A stretch of 35,381 bases of DNA. It comes from UBA1361 sp035647455. GTDB taxonomy: Bacteria; Bacillota_I; Bacilli_A; RFN20; CAG-826. Under the pieces are notes generated by a model. The model saw only the letters and a list, made by a program, of their open reading frames with translations. It ran no database searches and was not told the DNA's origin. The DNA lies in assembly GCA_035647455.1 (NCBI GenBank), contig DASRNI010000006.1, forward strand, positions 1 through 35,381, read 5' to 3'. The position numbers and the translations under genes were made by a program. This document shows positions 1-8,823 of this stretch, piece after piece (positions within the stretch are counted from its first letter, which is position 1; the number at the start of each line of letters is the position of its first letter).

Positions 1-105
1 GGTGGTTCAACGATTAATCAAGATGTGCCGGGCGATGCCCTTGCGATTGCTCGGAGCAAACAAACGAATAAAGCAAACTATGCAAAGAGATTTCGTAAAA
101 AGTAA
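1..105 (+). CDS. glmU: GlmU C-terminal end (partial)
   Basis: The window opens inside a reading frame that encodes 34 residues and ends in TAA. The residues GGSTINQDVPGDALAIAR followed by a Lys/Arg-rich tail match the C-terminal end of GlmU. GlmU is the bifunctional glucosamine-1-phosphate acetyltransferase and GlcNAc-1-phosphate uridylyltransferase that makes UDP-GlcNAc for envelope glycans. Only the end of the left-handed beta-helix acetyltransferase domain is visible, so the start and the catalytic residues cannot be judged. In Bacillus glmU lies just upstream of pth. Here about 11 kb of other genes separates them, which suggests an insertion or rearrangement. The gene is followed by a strong intrinsic terminator. 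Confidence 0.85.
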   Translation, partial: GGSTINQDVPGDALAIARSKQTNKANYAKRFRKK

Positions 106-125
106 ATAAAAGATTAGCGCAATTG

Positions 126-153
126 AAAAGCCTCCGAATGAACGGAGGCTTTT
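126..153. terminator. Intrinsic terminator between convergent glmU and ppdK
   Basis: A perfect 11-bp inverted repeat (AAAAGCCTCCG / CGGAGGCTTTT) surrounds a 6-nt loop, AATGAA. The A-rich and T-rich ends let it act as a rho-independent terminator in both directions. It sits between the glmU stop and the stop of the convergent ppdK gene, so it probably serves both. Confidence 0.9.
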
Positions 154-175
154 GTTTAATTTAACTAGTTGCTAG

Positions 176-2827
176 TTATTTTTTCTTTGCGGCTAATTCA
201 GCTTTAAGTGTTGCGTGTGCTGCAGCAAGGCGAGCAATTGGAACACGGAATGGTGAACAGCTAACGTAGTCTAAACCAACGTGATCAAAGAATTCAACCG
301 AGACTGGATCGCCACCATGCTCACCACAAATACCTAAATCAAGGTCTTTATTAGCGGCACGGCCACGTTCAGCAGCGAGACGGACGAGTTGTCCAACGCC
401 TTCTTGGTCGATTGTTTGGAATGGATCTTGTTCGAAAATACGGGCATCAAAGTAATCAGGGATAAACTTTGTTGCGTCGTCACGGCTAAATCCATACGCC
501 ATTTGTGTTAAGTCGTTTGTACCGAAACTAAAGAATTCAGCTTCAAGGGCAACTTCATCAGCAAGTAGCGCAGCACGCGGAATTTCAATCATCGTACCAA
601 CTGAGTACGCTAATTTTTGTCCACTTGCTTTGACTAATGCATCAGCAGTTTCAACAACTTTATCTTTAACATATTTTAATTCCTTAACGTCAAGGACGAG
701 TGGAATCATAATTTCTGGGTGAATTTCTTTACCAGTGTCTTTTTGGGCACGAAGCGCGGCATTAATAATTGCCGTTGTTTGCATGATAGCGATTTCTGGA
801 TAAGAAACAGCAAGACGGACACCACGGTGACCCATCATTGGGTTAAATTCGTGGAGTAAGCTAATTCGTTCTTTAACTTGGGCGATGTCAACTTTAAGTT
901 CTTTCGCGAGTTGGACGATTTGGGCTTCTTCCGTTGGTAAGAATTCGTGTAACGGTGGGTCAAGAAGACGAATCGTTACGTTCATACCAAGCATAACTTT
1001 GTAAATTTCATAGAAGTCATTTTCTTGATATGGAAGAATTTTGTTAAGTGCGGCTTCACGCTCTTCTTTTGTTTTAGCAAGAATCATTTGACGCATATAG
1101 AAAATGCGGTCTTCGTCAAAGAACATATGTTCTGTACGGCAAAGTCCGATTCCTTCGGCACCGAAATCACGACCAGTTTGGGCATCATGCGGTGTATCAG
1201 CGTTAACGCGGACACGCATTCTGCGGTACTTGTCGGCTAATTTCATAATTCTTTCGAAATCGCCAGTTAATGTTGGTTCAACGAGTGGTAAGTCACCAAC
1301 ATAAATATTTCCGGTTGTACCGTCAATACTAATTACATCATCAGCAGTATAAGTGACATCACCAACACGCATTGTGCCAGCAGCTTCATTGATAATAACA
1401 CTTGTCGCACCAGCGATACATGTTTTACCCATTCCGCGTGCAACAACTGCTGCGTGACTTGTCATCCCGCCACGTGCAGTAAGAATACCTTCTGCCGCGA
1501 CCATTCCGACGATATCTTCAGGACTAGTTTCATTACGAACTAAAATAACTTTTTCGCCCGCAGCGACACGTTCGGCCGCTTCATTAGCTAAGAAAGCAAT
1601 TTTTCCGGTTGCTGCTCCTGGTGAAGCTGGTAAACCGGTTGCAAGTGGACTAATTTTGGCGAGTTCTTTTTCGTCAAAACCTGGGTGAAGTAAGCTGTCG
1701 AGTAAGTGTGGTTCAACCATAAGGACTGCTTCTTTTTCTGTAATTAAACCTTCGTCTAATAAATCGCTTGCAATTTTAAGCGCGGCATTTGCGGTGCGCT
1801 TTCCGTTACGTGTTTGTAAGAAGTAAAGTTTGCCGTCTTCAACAGTAAACTCCATATCTTGCATATCACGGTAATGACGTTCCATTTTATAAACGATTTC
1901 TTCAAACTGTTTATAAACTTCTGGCATGTTTTCATCAAGCCAGCTAATTGGATATGGTGTACGAATACCAGCAACAACGTCTTCACCTTGTGCATTTGGC
2001 AAGTATTCAGCAAAAATAACTTTTTCACCAGTTGCTGGGGAGCGTGAGAACGCAACACCAGTTCCACTAGTTTCACCTTTGTTACCATAAACCATTGATT
2101 GAACGTTAACTGCTGTACCCCATTCGTATGGAATGTGGTGCATTTTGCGGTAAACGTCGGCACGTTCGTTATCCCAACTACGGAAAACAGCGGTCACTGC
2201 TTCGAGTAATTGTTCACGTGGATCGGTTGGGAAATCTTCCCCAAGTGCTTTTTTATAAAATGCTTTATATTGTTTAATTAATTTTTTAAGATGGTCCGCG
2301 CTAAGTTCGCTGTCGAGTTCGACGCCAGCTTCTTTCTTAATGTCGGCAAGCATTTGCTCCATCTCTTCGCGTGAAAGTCCGCGAACAACGTTTGTATACA
2401 TCATAATGAAGCGGCGGTAACTATCCCATGCAAAGGTTTCATTACCCATTTCTTTCGTCATTACTTCTGCAACTTCATCATTTAAACCTAAGTTTAAGAT
2501 TGTGTCCATCATTCCTGGCATCGATACACGTGCGCCAGAACGAACACTAACTAAAAGTGGATTTGTTTTACCACCAAATACTTTACCGGTTTCTCTTTCA
2601 AGTCCCTTAATTGCCGCATAAATTTGCTCAACTACGTATTCGGGTAATTTTCGGCCCTCTTTGTAATAAAGGATACAAGCTTCTGTTGTGACTGTGAACC
2701 CCTCTGGAACGGGGATTCCAACGGCAATCATTTCAGCAAGACCAGCACCTTTACCGCCTAGGATCTCTTTCCCTAATGGGAACCCTTTTGGATCCGTAAA
2801 CGAATAGACATATTTCTTTTCTGCCAT
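176..2827 (-). CDS. ppdK: Pyruvate, phosphate dikinase
   Basis: This 883-residue enzyme interconverts pyruvate + ATP + Pi and PEP + AMP + PPi in the cytoplasm. In anaerobic low-GC bacteria it often runs as a PPi-linked glycolytic step. The N-terminal ATP-grasp domain has K26 (GGKGAG), R96 (VRSGAR) and D324/E326/Q338. The swivelling domain has the phosphorylated H458 in GGMTSHAAVVARG. The C-terminal PEP/pyruvate barrel has C834 in GICGEHGG. All are offset by about +3 from the Clostridium symbiosum numbering. The start is the ATG at 2827, preceded by AAAGGAGG at ideal spacing. An upstream in-frame extension of about 75 codons reads through the leader and is not real. No PPDK regulatory protein gene is nearby. 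A cre-like box lies about 70 nt upstream. Confidence 0.97.
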   Translation of the reverse strand: MAEKKYVYSFTDPKGFPLGKEILGGKGAGLAEMIAVGIPVPEGFTVTTEACILYYKEGRKLPEYVVEQIYAAIKGLERETGKVFGGKTNPLLVSVRSGARVSMPGMMDTILNLGLNDEVAEVMTKEMGNETFAWDSYRRFIMMYTNVVRGLSREEMEQMLADIKKEAGVELDSELSADHLKKLIKQYKAFYKKALGEDFPTDPREQLLEAVTAVFRSWDNERADVYRKMHHIPYEWGTAVNVQSMVYGNKGETSGTGVAFSRSPATGEKVIFAEYLPNAQGEDVVAGIRTPYPISWLDENMPEVYKQFEEIVYKMERHYRDMQDMEFTVEDGKLYFLQTRNGKRTANAALKIASDLLDEGLITEKEAVLMVEPHLLDSLLHPGFDEKELAKISPLATGLPASPGAATGKIAFLANEAAERVAAGEKVILVRNETSPEDIVGMVAAEGILTARGGMTSHAAVVARGMGKTCIAGATSVIINEAAGTMRVGDVTYTADDVISIDGTTGNIYVGDLPLVEPTLTGDFERIMKLADKYRRMRVRVNADTPHDAQTGRDFGAEGIGLCRTEHMFFDEDRIFYMRQMILAKTKEEREAALNKILPYQENDFYEIYKVMLGMNVTIRLLDPPLHEFLPTEEAQIVQLAKELKVDIAQVKERISLLHEFNPMMGHRGVRLAVSYPEIAIMQTTAIINAALRAQKDTGKEIHPEIMIPLVLDVKELKYVKDKVVETADALVKASGQKLAYSVGTMIEIPRAALLADEVALEAEFFSFGTNDLTQMAYGFSRDDATKFIPDYFDARIFEQDPFQTIDQEGVGQLVRLAAERGRAANKDLDLGICGEHGGDPVSVEFFDHVGLDYVSCSPFRVPIARLAAAHATLKAELAAKKK

Positions 2828-2894
2828 ATTTCCTCCTTTGTTTTTTAGCAGTATTTCACATACCTCAAGAGATATAATATCATAGATATTAAAA

Positions 2895-2908
2895 TAATAG
2901 CGCTTACA
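2895..2908 (-). promoter_or_regulatory. cre-like (catabolite response) box upstream of ppdK
   Basis: Read on the ppdK strand the site is TGTAAGCGCTATTA. It matches 13 of 14 positions of the Bacillota CcpA consensus TGWAANCGNTNWCA. It lies in the ppdK/sugar-kinase intergenic region, about 68 nt upstream of the ppdK ATG, where a promoter would be expected. No convincing -35/-10 pair could be assigned next to it. Control by a CcpA-like protein is inference and depends on the genome encoding one. Confidence 0.4.
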
Positions 2909-2991
2909 AAGTCTAAAAAACCATGAAAAACAACAATTTATAATAATTCGGCGAAGATTTGTTACAATTAAAATAGAAAAAAAGGTAAAAC

Positions 2992-4533
2992 ATGAAAAAA
3001 GAACAACTAGTTTTAGCAATTGACTTTGGTACACAGTCGATTCGTGCCGCAATTGTTAATCAAAAGGGGAACATTTTAGCCCTTATTAAAGATAAGTATG
3101 ATGAGCCGTATTTTAGTACACATCCCGGCTGGGCCGAACAGCATCCTGAATATTACTGGGAGAAGATGGTCTTAGCGACAAATAAACTTGCGACAAAACA
3201 TCCCGAATTATTAAAGCAGGCATTAGCGTTTACGATTACAACATTTCGCGATAGTCCTGTTTTCCTTGATGAAAACTTTGTGCCGACGCGCCCAATGGTG
3301 CTTTGGCTCGACCAACGGCAAGCAGCAATCCATAAAAAATTGCCCTTAATTAGGCGCATACTATTTGGTATTGTCGGGATGACGGAAACAATCAAACTTA
3401 ACATGAAGCGTACCCCAGGTATATGGGTGCGCGAAAATGAACCAGAAGTTTGGGCTAAAACCCGTTATTACATGAATTTTTCAACATATATTACGTATCG
3501 GCTTCTCGGTAAATATATTGATAGCGTGCCAAACCAAACGGGCCACTTCCCGATTCGCTTTCGCAGCGGGAAATGGTACGGCGACAATGCGATGAAAAAC
3601 ATTTTCCAAATTCCAGTTGATAAGCTTTGTGAAATTGTACCACCGGGAACTTTAATGGGTGAACTAAGCGCCGCCGTAAGTAAAGAAACGGGCTTACCTA
3701 AAGGCTTAAAAATGTATGCTGCCGGAACTGATAAAGGAAGTGAATCAATTGGAACAGGTTGTTATTCAAACGACTACGCTGCAATATCTTACGGTACTGC
3801 TTCAGTCATTAATGTTGCGAATAAGCGTTATGTTGAACCAGAAACTTTCTTACCAGCGTACGCGACATCGATTCCTAATCTTTTTCATTCAGAAGTTCAA
3901 GTTTATCGTGGTTACTGGACCGTCAATTGGTTTATTGAAGAAATCGCCACTAACGAATCACTTGAAGCAAAGATTGAATTGCTCGCAACGGAAGAAGTTT
4001 TAAATAAAAAAATGCTTGAAATATCGCCGGGTGCTGATGGTCTTGTTTTACAACCGTATTGGGGCCCAACATTAAAACGTCCGGAAGCGCGTGGGGCAAT
4101 TATAGGCTTTAGCGACTTCCACACAAGAATTCATATTTATCGTGCTTTAATTGAAGGAATTGCTTTTGCACTTTATGAAGGATTACAAAGTATTGAAAAA
4201 AGACAGCGTAAGCGCGTTAAAGAAATACGTGTCTCTGGCGGCGGATCACAAAGTGACGCAATTTGCCAAATTACTGCGGATATTTTTGGTATTCCGGTCA
4301 AAAGAACGCAAACATATGAAACCGCAGTTATCGGTACCGCGATGGCAACAATGCTTTATTTAAATGTTTATGATTCACTCGAAGAAGCAACAAAAAACAT
4401 GGTGCATATCGATAAGACATTTATTCCTAATCAAGATAATCATATTAAATATGCGTATTTGTTTAAAAGTGTATATCGCGAACTTTACCCGCGTTTAAGT
4501 GCGGTTTATAAGCGACTTAAGAAGTTTCAGTAG
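2992..4533 (+). CDS. FGGY-family carbohydrate kinase
   Basis: This 513-residue protein is a sugar or polyol kinase of the FGGY (xylulokinase/glycerol kinase) family. The N-terminal phosphate-1 motif is AIDFGTQSIRA. The mid-region GTDKGSESIGTG...SYGTAS corresponds to the phosphate-2 region. The C-terminal adenosine motif is EIRVSGGGSQSDAICQI. The overall pattern resembles the uncharacterised YgcE-like subgroup more than true xylulokinase or glycerol kinase, so the substrate is left open. The start ATG has a modest AAAGG ribosome binding site, and a TACAAT -10-like hexamer lies at 2963-2968. It is divergent from ppdK. Its last 17 bases overlap the 3' end of the convergent ABC transporter gene, with no terminator between them. 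Confidence 0.85.
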   Translation: MKKEQLVLAIDFGTQSIRAAIVNQKGNILALIKDKYDEPYFSTHPGWAEQHPEYYWEKMVLATNKLATKHPELLKQALAFTITTFRDSPVFLDENFVPTRPMVLWLDQRQAAIHKKLPLIRRILFGIVGMTETIKLNMKRTPGIWVRENEPEVWAKTRYYMNFSTYITYRLLGKYIDSVPNQTGHFPIRFRSGKWYGDNAMKNIFQIPVDKLCEIVPPGTLMGELSAAVSKETGLPKGLKMYAAGTDKGSESIGTGCYSNDYAAISYGTASVINVANKRYVEPETFLPAYATSIPNLFHSEVQVYRGYWTVNWFIEEIATNESLEAKIELLATEEVLNKKMLEISPGADGLVLQPYWGPTLKRPEARGAIIGFSDFHTRIHIYRALIEGIAFALYEGLQSIEKRQRKRVKEIRVSGGGSQSDAICQITADIFGIPVKRTQTYETAVIGTAMATMLYLNVYDSLEEATKNMVHIDKTFIPNQDNHIKYAYLFKSVYRELYPRLSAVYKRLKKFQ

Positions 4534-6376
4534 TTTTATTATTATTTTTATTGTTATTGTTTTCGTTATCAATCCCTAAAAATTGGGCATTATATAAACT
4601 TGCATAAAAACCATCTTGTTTAAGTAATTCATCGTGCGTTCCTGTTTCGATAATATCACCACGATTCATCACTAAAATGTTTTTAGCATTTTTAATTGTA
4701 CTTAAACGGTGAGCGATAATAAATGTCGTGCGGTTTTTCATAATGTCATTCATTACTTGCTGAATCGCAAATTCTGTTCGTGTATCGACACTACTAGTTG
4801 CTTCGTCAAGAATCAAAATCTTAGGATCACTAATAATTGCCCGTGCAATTGTAATTAATTGGCGTTGTCCTTGCGAAATATTTGTACCGTCTTCGTTTAG
4901 AATAAACTCATATTCGTCCGGCAGTGTCGTAATAAAATGATGGGCACGAGCTGCTTTCGCTGCGGCAACAATTTGTTCTTCTGTTGCGTCCTTGTTCCCG
5001 TAACGAATATTATTTTTAATTGACCCTTTAAAGAGCCATGTATCTTGTAAAACCATCCCGACACTACTTCTTAAAGCACTACGAGTATAGTCACGAATAT
5101 CAACACCATCAAGTGTGATTTCGCCTTCATTAATTTCATAGAAACGCATAATTAAGTTAACTAATGTCGTCTTTCCTGCGCCAGTTGGGCCAACGATGGC
5201 AATTGTATCGCCTGGCTTAACATGAAGATTCATTTTTGTAATTAACTTTCGTTCAGGTGTATAGCTAAACGCCACGTCTTTAAAGCAAAATTCACCTTTC
5301 ACGTTTTCATTTGTATCAATTGCCCCTTCTCTATCAGTTTCTTGCTCTTGTTCATGTAATAAACCAAAAACACGTTCAGCTCCCGCTAAAGTAGTTTGAA
5401 TTGTATTTGATAACTGACCGATTTGGAAAAACGGCTGTTGGAAGTTATTTAAGAAAATAATAAATGAGGGTAACACGGCAACTTTATTAATCACTCCGAC
5501 AACAACAAGAACACCAAGGAAACCAAGGTTACTCACGAAACGTAGTGATGGGAAAATAAATGAACTTAACCATTGTGAAATAAAGTTTGCTCGCGCCATC
5601 TCATCATTTGTATTTGTAAATAGCGTTGACTGATTTTGCTGTTGGTTAAATAATTGGATTACCGGGAGACCAGCGAAGTTTTCTTCAACAAGTCCTTCGA
5701 GTTCCCCTTGTTTATCTTGGAATTTCACAAATTGTTTTTGTGAACGTTTAGTAATAAAAAGTGAAACTAAAATTGATAATGGTAAGATCCCAATCGCAAC
5801 GAGTGCAAGTTCCCAACTTACGATAAACATCGCAATTAACGTCCCAACAAACATAATAACTGAGTTGAATATCTCTGCTAAAACCTGGTTAAGTGACTGT
5901 GATATCGCATCAACGTCATTTGTGCCAATCGCAAGAATTTCGCCGTATGTGTGTTTATCAAAATAAGATAAAGGCATCCGATCAAGTTTTAATTTAATAT
6001 CGCGACGTAATTTAAATGAATATTTTCCAGAAATTTTAATTGTAATTAAGTTCGCAATTGTTCGGAGTATGGTTGAACCTAAAAATAACCCCGCCATAAT
6101 TCCAACATCAGTTAAAACTAACGTAAAGTCGAGTCCTTTTGCTGGAGCGGCTAAATTATAAACACCTTCGGAAAGCTTGGCCATTATTACGCCAAGAAAA
6201 ACCGGTGTTATAACAAGGGCAACGTTAACAATTAATAATAAAAAGAGTACGATAATAATCGAGCCACGATACGGTTTAAAATTATTAAATAAGTTTCGTA
6301 GTGCTAATTTGAAGTTTTTTGGGCGTGCTCCTTGGCCGCCACCGCCACGTCGGCGCATTCCACCATGTCCACGCAT
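4517..6376 (-). CDS. Heterodimeric ABC exporter half, catalytic (canonical) subunit
   Basis: This is a 619-residue fused permease-ATPase of the type IV (B-family) multidrug exporter class. It begins with a short Gly/Arg-rich cytoplasmic tail, followed by six membrane helices and a C-terminal nucleotide-binding domain. The domain has Walker A GPTGAGKTT, signature NISQGQRQ (Ser-Gln-Gly-Gln instead of SGGQ), Walker B LILDEATSSVD with the catalytic Glu, and the His switch IIAHRLS. It carries the competent Walker B/His set, and its off-consensus signature would complete the partner's weak site, as in TM287/288, BmrCD and LmrCD. The ATG at 6376 is preferred over a GTG nine bases upstream because GAGGGTGA is correctly spaced from the ATG. 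The partner's stop codon ends one base before it. Confidence 0.9.
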   Translation of the reverse strand: MRGHGGMRRRGGGGQGARPKNFKLALRNLFNNFKPYRGSIIIVLFLLLIVNVALVITPVFLGVIMAKLSEGVYNLAAPAKGLDFTLVLTDVGIMAGLFLGSTILRTIANLITIKISGKYSFKLRRDIKLKLDRMPLSYFDKHTYGEILAIGTNDVDAISQSLNQVLAEIFNSVIMFVGTLIAMFIVSWELALVAIGILPLSILVSLFITKRSQKQFVKFQDKQGELEGLVEENFAGLPVIQLFNQQQNQSTLFTNTNDEMARANFISQWLSSFIFPSLRFVSNLGFLGVLVVVGVINKVAVLPSFIIFLNNFQQPFFQIGQLSNTIQTTLAGAERVFGLLHEQEQETDREGAIDTNENVKGEFCFKDVAFSYTPERKLITKMNLHVKPGDTIAIVGPTGAGKTTLVNLIMRFYEINEGEITLDGVDIRDYTRSALRSSVGMVLQDTWLFKGSIKNNIRYGNKDATEEQIVAAAKAARAHHFITTLPDEYEFILNEDGTNISQGQRQLITIARAIISDPKILILDEATSSVDTRTEFAIQQVMNDIMKNRTTFIIAHRLSTIKNAKNILVMNRGDIIETGTHDELLKQDGFYASLYNAQFLGIDNENNNNKNNNKTTETS

Positions 6377-6377
6377 T

Positions 6378-8204
6378 TTATTCACCCTCTACTTCTAACA
6401 CTAAATCGCGTGATTTTTGTATTTCATCTGGATCAAGTTGTGAGGCAACAATTTCTTGATAAACTTTACAACTTTGCAAAAGTTCGCCATGTGTTCCTAA
6501 ACCAACAATTTTTCCATCATCTAAAACTAAAATTTGTGAAGCATCTAAAATCGAGCTTACACGTTGTGCAACGACGAAAATCGTCGCATCTTTGGCATAA
6601 CTACTTAACTCGCTGCGCAAACGAATGTCAGTACGGTAGTCTAACGCACTAAATGAATCATCAAACACATAAATCTTTGGTTTTCTCACGAGTGCACGCG
6701 CAATCGATAATCGTTGTTTTTGGCCACCACTAAAGTTGCGACCACTTTGCGCAACTGGTGCATCAAGACCAAGTTCATTACGCATAACAAAGTCATACGC
6801 CTGGGCAACTTTAAGAGCGGCAATCATTTCTTCTTCGGTTGCATCTTCTTTCCCAAAGCGTAAGTTGTCGCGAATTGTACCGCTAAAAAGTATTGCTGTC
6901 TGCGGGACAAATCCAATTTGATCACGCAAATCATCGATTTTAAAATCACGAATGTCGTGGCCATCAATTGTAATTTCACCGGACGTTACGTCGAAAAACC
7001 GTGGAAGCAAGTTGATAATTGAGCTTTTTCCAGAACCGGTTGAGCCGACAATTGCCGTAATTGTTCCGGGTTTTGCTGTAAAAGTGATGTTTTCTAATGT
7101 AGGATGAGCATTTTCAGAAAACGTAAATGTGACATCATCAAATTTTACGTTCCCTTCAGAAATTAATGACTTATCTTTTGTTTCTTCTTTATCCACTACT
7201 GTTGGTGTGACTTTAAGAACGCTATTAATCCGCTTTGCGCTTGCCGCAGCATGCGGAAACATAATGAATGTAAAACTGAGCATTAAGAATGACATCATAA
7301 TATGCTGTAAGTACATTGACGCGGCCATTGTTTCACTTAATGTGTCAGAAATTGCTGCTGGTGTGGCATCACTAACCATAAGTTTACTAATTAGGAAAAA
7401 ACCAACAAAGTAAATTGAGATATAAGCAAAGTTAAAAATAATCCCAATAAACGGATTAACAATATTCATTAAACGATTAACTTTAACAACACTTGTTGTT
7501 AACTGTTCATTTGCTTCTTCAAAGTAAGAATTTTCACGATCTTCTTGATTAAAAGCACGAACAACACGAACACCCGTTAAACCTTCACGGAATAAAAGTG
7601 TAACGTAGTCGGTATTTTGTTGAATACGTGAAAACATTGGTGAAGCAATAAAGAATGTCACAACCATTAAGATTACAACTAATGGTAACGCAACGGTTAC
7701 GACATAAAAGTAGGAAATATCTAACGCGAGCAATTTACTCGAACCGATAACTAAAAAGACGGGAGCCATCACAAACACACGATTAGTCATAAACATAAAG
7801 TTTTGTAAGTTTCGTGTGTCATTAGTAACACGTGTCAATAAACTTGCCGTGCCAAATTCGTTAAGATCACTTAGTGAATAATCTTCAACCGTAAGAAAGA
7901 TTTTTTCACGAATAACACAACCAAAACGCGCGACAAAATGAGAGTTTGTCAAAGCTTGGCCTGCTGCTAAAAGAAAAGCTAAGGCAGAAATACCAATCAT
8001 TTCCAGCCCAACCAGACCAATTTTAGCTAAGTCAGTTGAACTAATTCTTTCGCCCGGTAAAATGTTTGCATTATTAATAATTTCATTAATATTTTTAATG
8101 TAGTCAGGTAGTTGTAGCTGGAGAAAAGTTTGACCGGCAACTAACAGTACAATAATTAGTAGTTGCCACCATCGATCCTTAACTAAACTATATAGTTTAA
8201 ACAT
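6378..8204 (-). CDS. Heterodimeric ABC exporter half, degenerate-site subunit
   Basis: This 608-residue fused permease-ATPase is the partner of the next gene. It has six membrane helices in the first ~310 residues and a C-terminal ATPase. Walker A is GSTGSGKSS, the Q-loop VPQTAIL and the signature NFSGGQKQ. Walker B is VFDDSFSALD, with Asp where the catalytic Glu should be. The switch is VVAQRVS, with Gln instead of His. The same two substitutions mark the degenerate subunit of heterodimeric exporters such as TM287, BmrC and LmrC, so this is a family trait and not decay. The ATG follows the TetR stop directly (TAAATG) and has the ribosome binding site AAGGGGGA. Expected role: export of drugs or amphipathic compounds; the substrate is unknown. 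Confidence 0.9.
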   Translation of the reverse strand: MFKLYSLVKDRWWQLLIIVLLVAGQTFLQLQLPDYIKNINEIINNANILPGERISSTDLAKIGLVGLEMIGISALAFLLAAGQALTNSHFVARFGCVIREKIFLTVEDYSLSDLNEFGTASLLTRVTNDTRNLQNFMFMTNRVFVMAPVFLVIGSSKLLALDISYFYVVTVALPLVVILMVVTFFIASPMFSRIQQNTDYVTLLFREGLTGVRVVRAFNQEDRENSYFEEANEQLTTSVVKVNRLMNIVNPFIGIIFNFAYISIYFVGFFLISKLMVSDATPAAISDTLSETMAASMYLQHIMMSFLMLSFTFIMFPHAAASAKRINSVLKVTPTVVDKEETKDKSLISEGNVKFDDVTFTFSENAHPTLENITFTAKPGTITAIVGSTGSGKSSIINLLPRFFDVTSGEITIDGHDIRDFKIDDLRDQIGFVPQTAILFSGTIRDNLRFGKEDATEEEMIAALKVAQAYDFVMRNELGLDAPVAQSGRNFSGGQKQRLSIARALVRKPKIYVFDDSFSALDYRTDIRLRSELSSYAKDATIFVVAQRVSSILDASQILVLDDGKIVGLGTHGELLQSCKVYQEIVASQLDPDEIQKSRDLVLEVEGE

Positions 8205-8780
8205 TTATTGTCCCCCTTTAAGAAAAAGTAAATATATTTGTGATGCAGAAACACTATTGCGCTTAACATTAGCAAAAATAAGCGAACTAATTAAACCGCT
8301 GATACTATAATTTAATGCATCAAGAAATTCATTAACAGATAATGTTTGAATAAAGCGGTTAGTTTCTTGTCCTTTTATTATTAAAGCGCGAAGAGAATTG
8401 CGCCAATCTTTTTGGATCTTTTTTATTTCACGGCTATTCGGTCCAAGAGCAGAGATTATAAACTGAGTATAAAACGCTAAGTTTAAATCGGATTTTAATG
8501 CTTCAACAAACTTTGTGATAATGCCGACAAAAGTTAATTCAGGAGCTAGATTGGATTTTTTGATGTTAGCGAAAAAAGGAGAAACCGCTTGTTGGACCTT
8601 AGAAAAAGCAGCGTCATAAATTTCGTTGACATTAGAAAAATAGTGATATACAAGGCTATGTCCGCAACTAGCTTCTCGGGCAATCGCCGAAATCGAAATT
8701 TCTTGAAATGAAAAGCGCGAAAACAGGCGAATAGCAGCGTTTATAATTTCCGTTCGTTTTGTTATTTTCTTTTTTGCCAT
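8205..8780 (-). CDS. TetR-family transcriptional repressor
   Basis: This 191-residue protein starts with a typical TetR helix-turn-helix region: RTEIINAAIRLFSRFSFQEI, then SISAIAREASCGHSLVYHYF, at about residues 8-48. A variable helical ligand-binding domain follows. It is first in a tight operon with the two ABC exporter halves; its stop codon touches the next ATG. It is therefore probably the substrate-responsive repressor of the exporter and of itself. No ribosome binding site is visible. An extended -10 promoter ends 10 bases before the ATG, so the message should be almost leaderless. The effector is unknown. Confidence 0.88.
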   Translation of the reverse strand: MAKKKITKRTEIINAAIRLFSRFSFQEISISAIAREASCGHSLVYHYFSNVNEIYDAAFSKVQQAVSPFFANIKKSNLAPELTFVGIITKFVEALKSDLNLAFYTQFIISALGPNSREIKKIQKDWRNSLRALIIKGQETNRFIQTLSVNEFLDALNYSISGLISSLIFANVKRNSVSASQIYLLFLKGGQ

Positions 8781-8790
8781 ACGATAAACA

Positions 8791-8799
8791 ATTATAGCA
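8791..8799 (-). promoter_or_regulatory. Extended -10 promoter of the TetR-ABC operon
   Basis: On the minus strand the sequence reads TGCTATAAT, a perfect extended -10 (TGN-TATAAT). It lies in the 43-base gap between the pseudouridine synthase stop and the TetR ATG. No good -35 is seen, which is usual for extended -10 promoters. The predicted start of transcription falls about 3-5 bases before the ATG, implying a very short or leaderless mRNA. An overlapping TetR operator would be expected, but no clear palindrome was found. Confidence 0.6.
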
Positions 8800-8823
8800 A
8801 AAGTAACGGAAATAATAAAACGA

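Noticed and set aside
2828..3052. 75-codon N-terminal extension of pyruvate phosphate dikinase
   Set aside because: It lies upstream of a strong Shine-Dalgarno and ATG, contains the cre-like box, and its residues do not resemble the family.
6377..6385. GTG start for the second ABC half
   Set aside because: It lies inside its own Shine-Dalgarno-like sequence; the ATG at 6376 has correct spacing.
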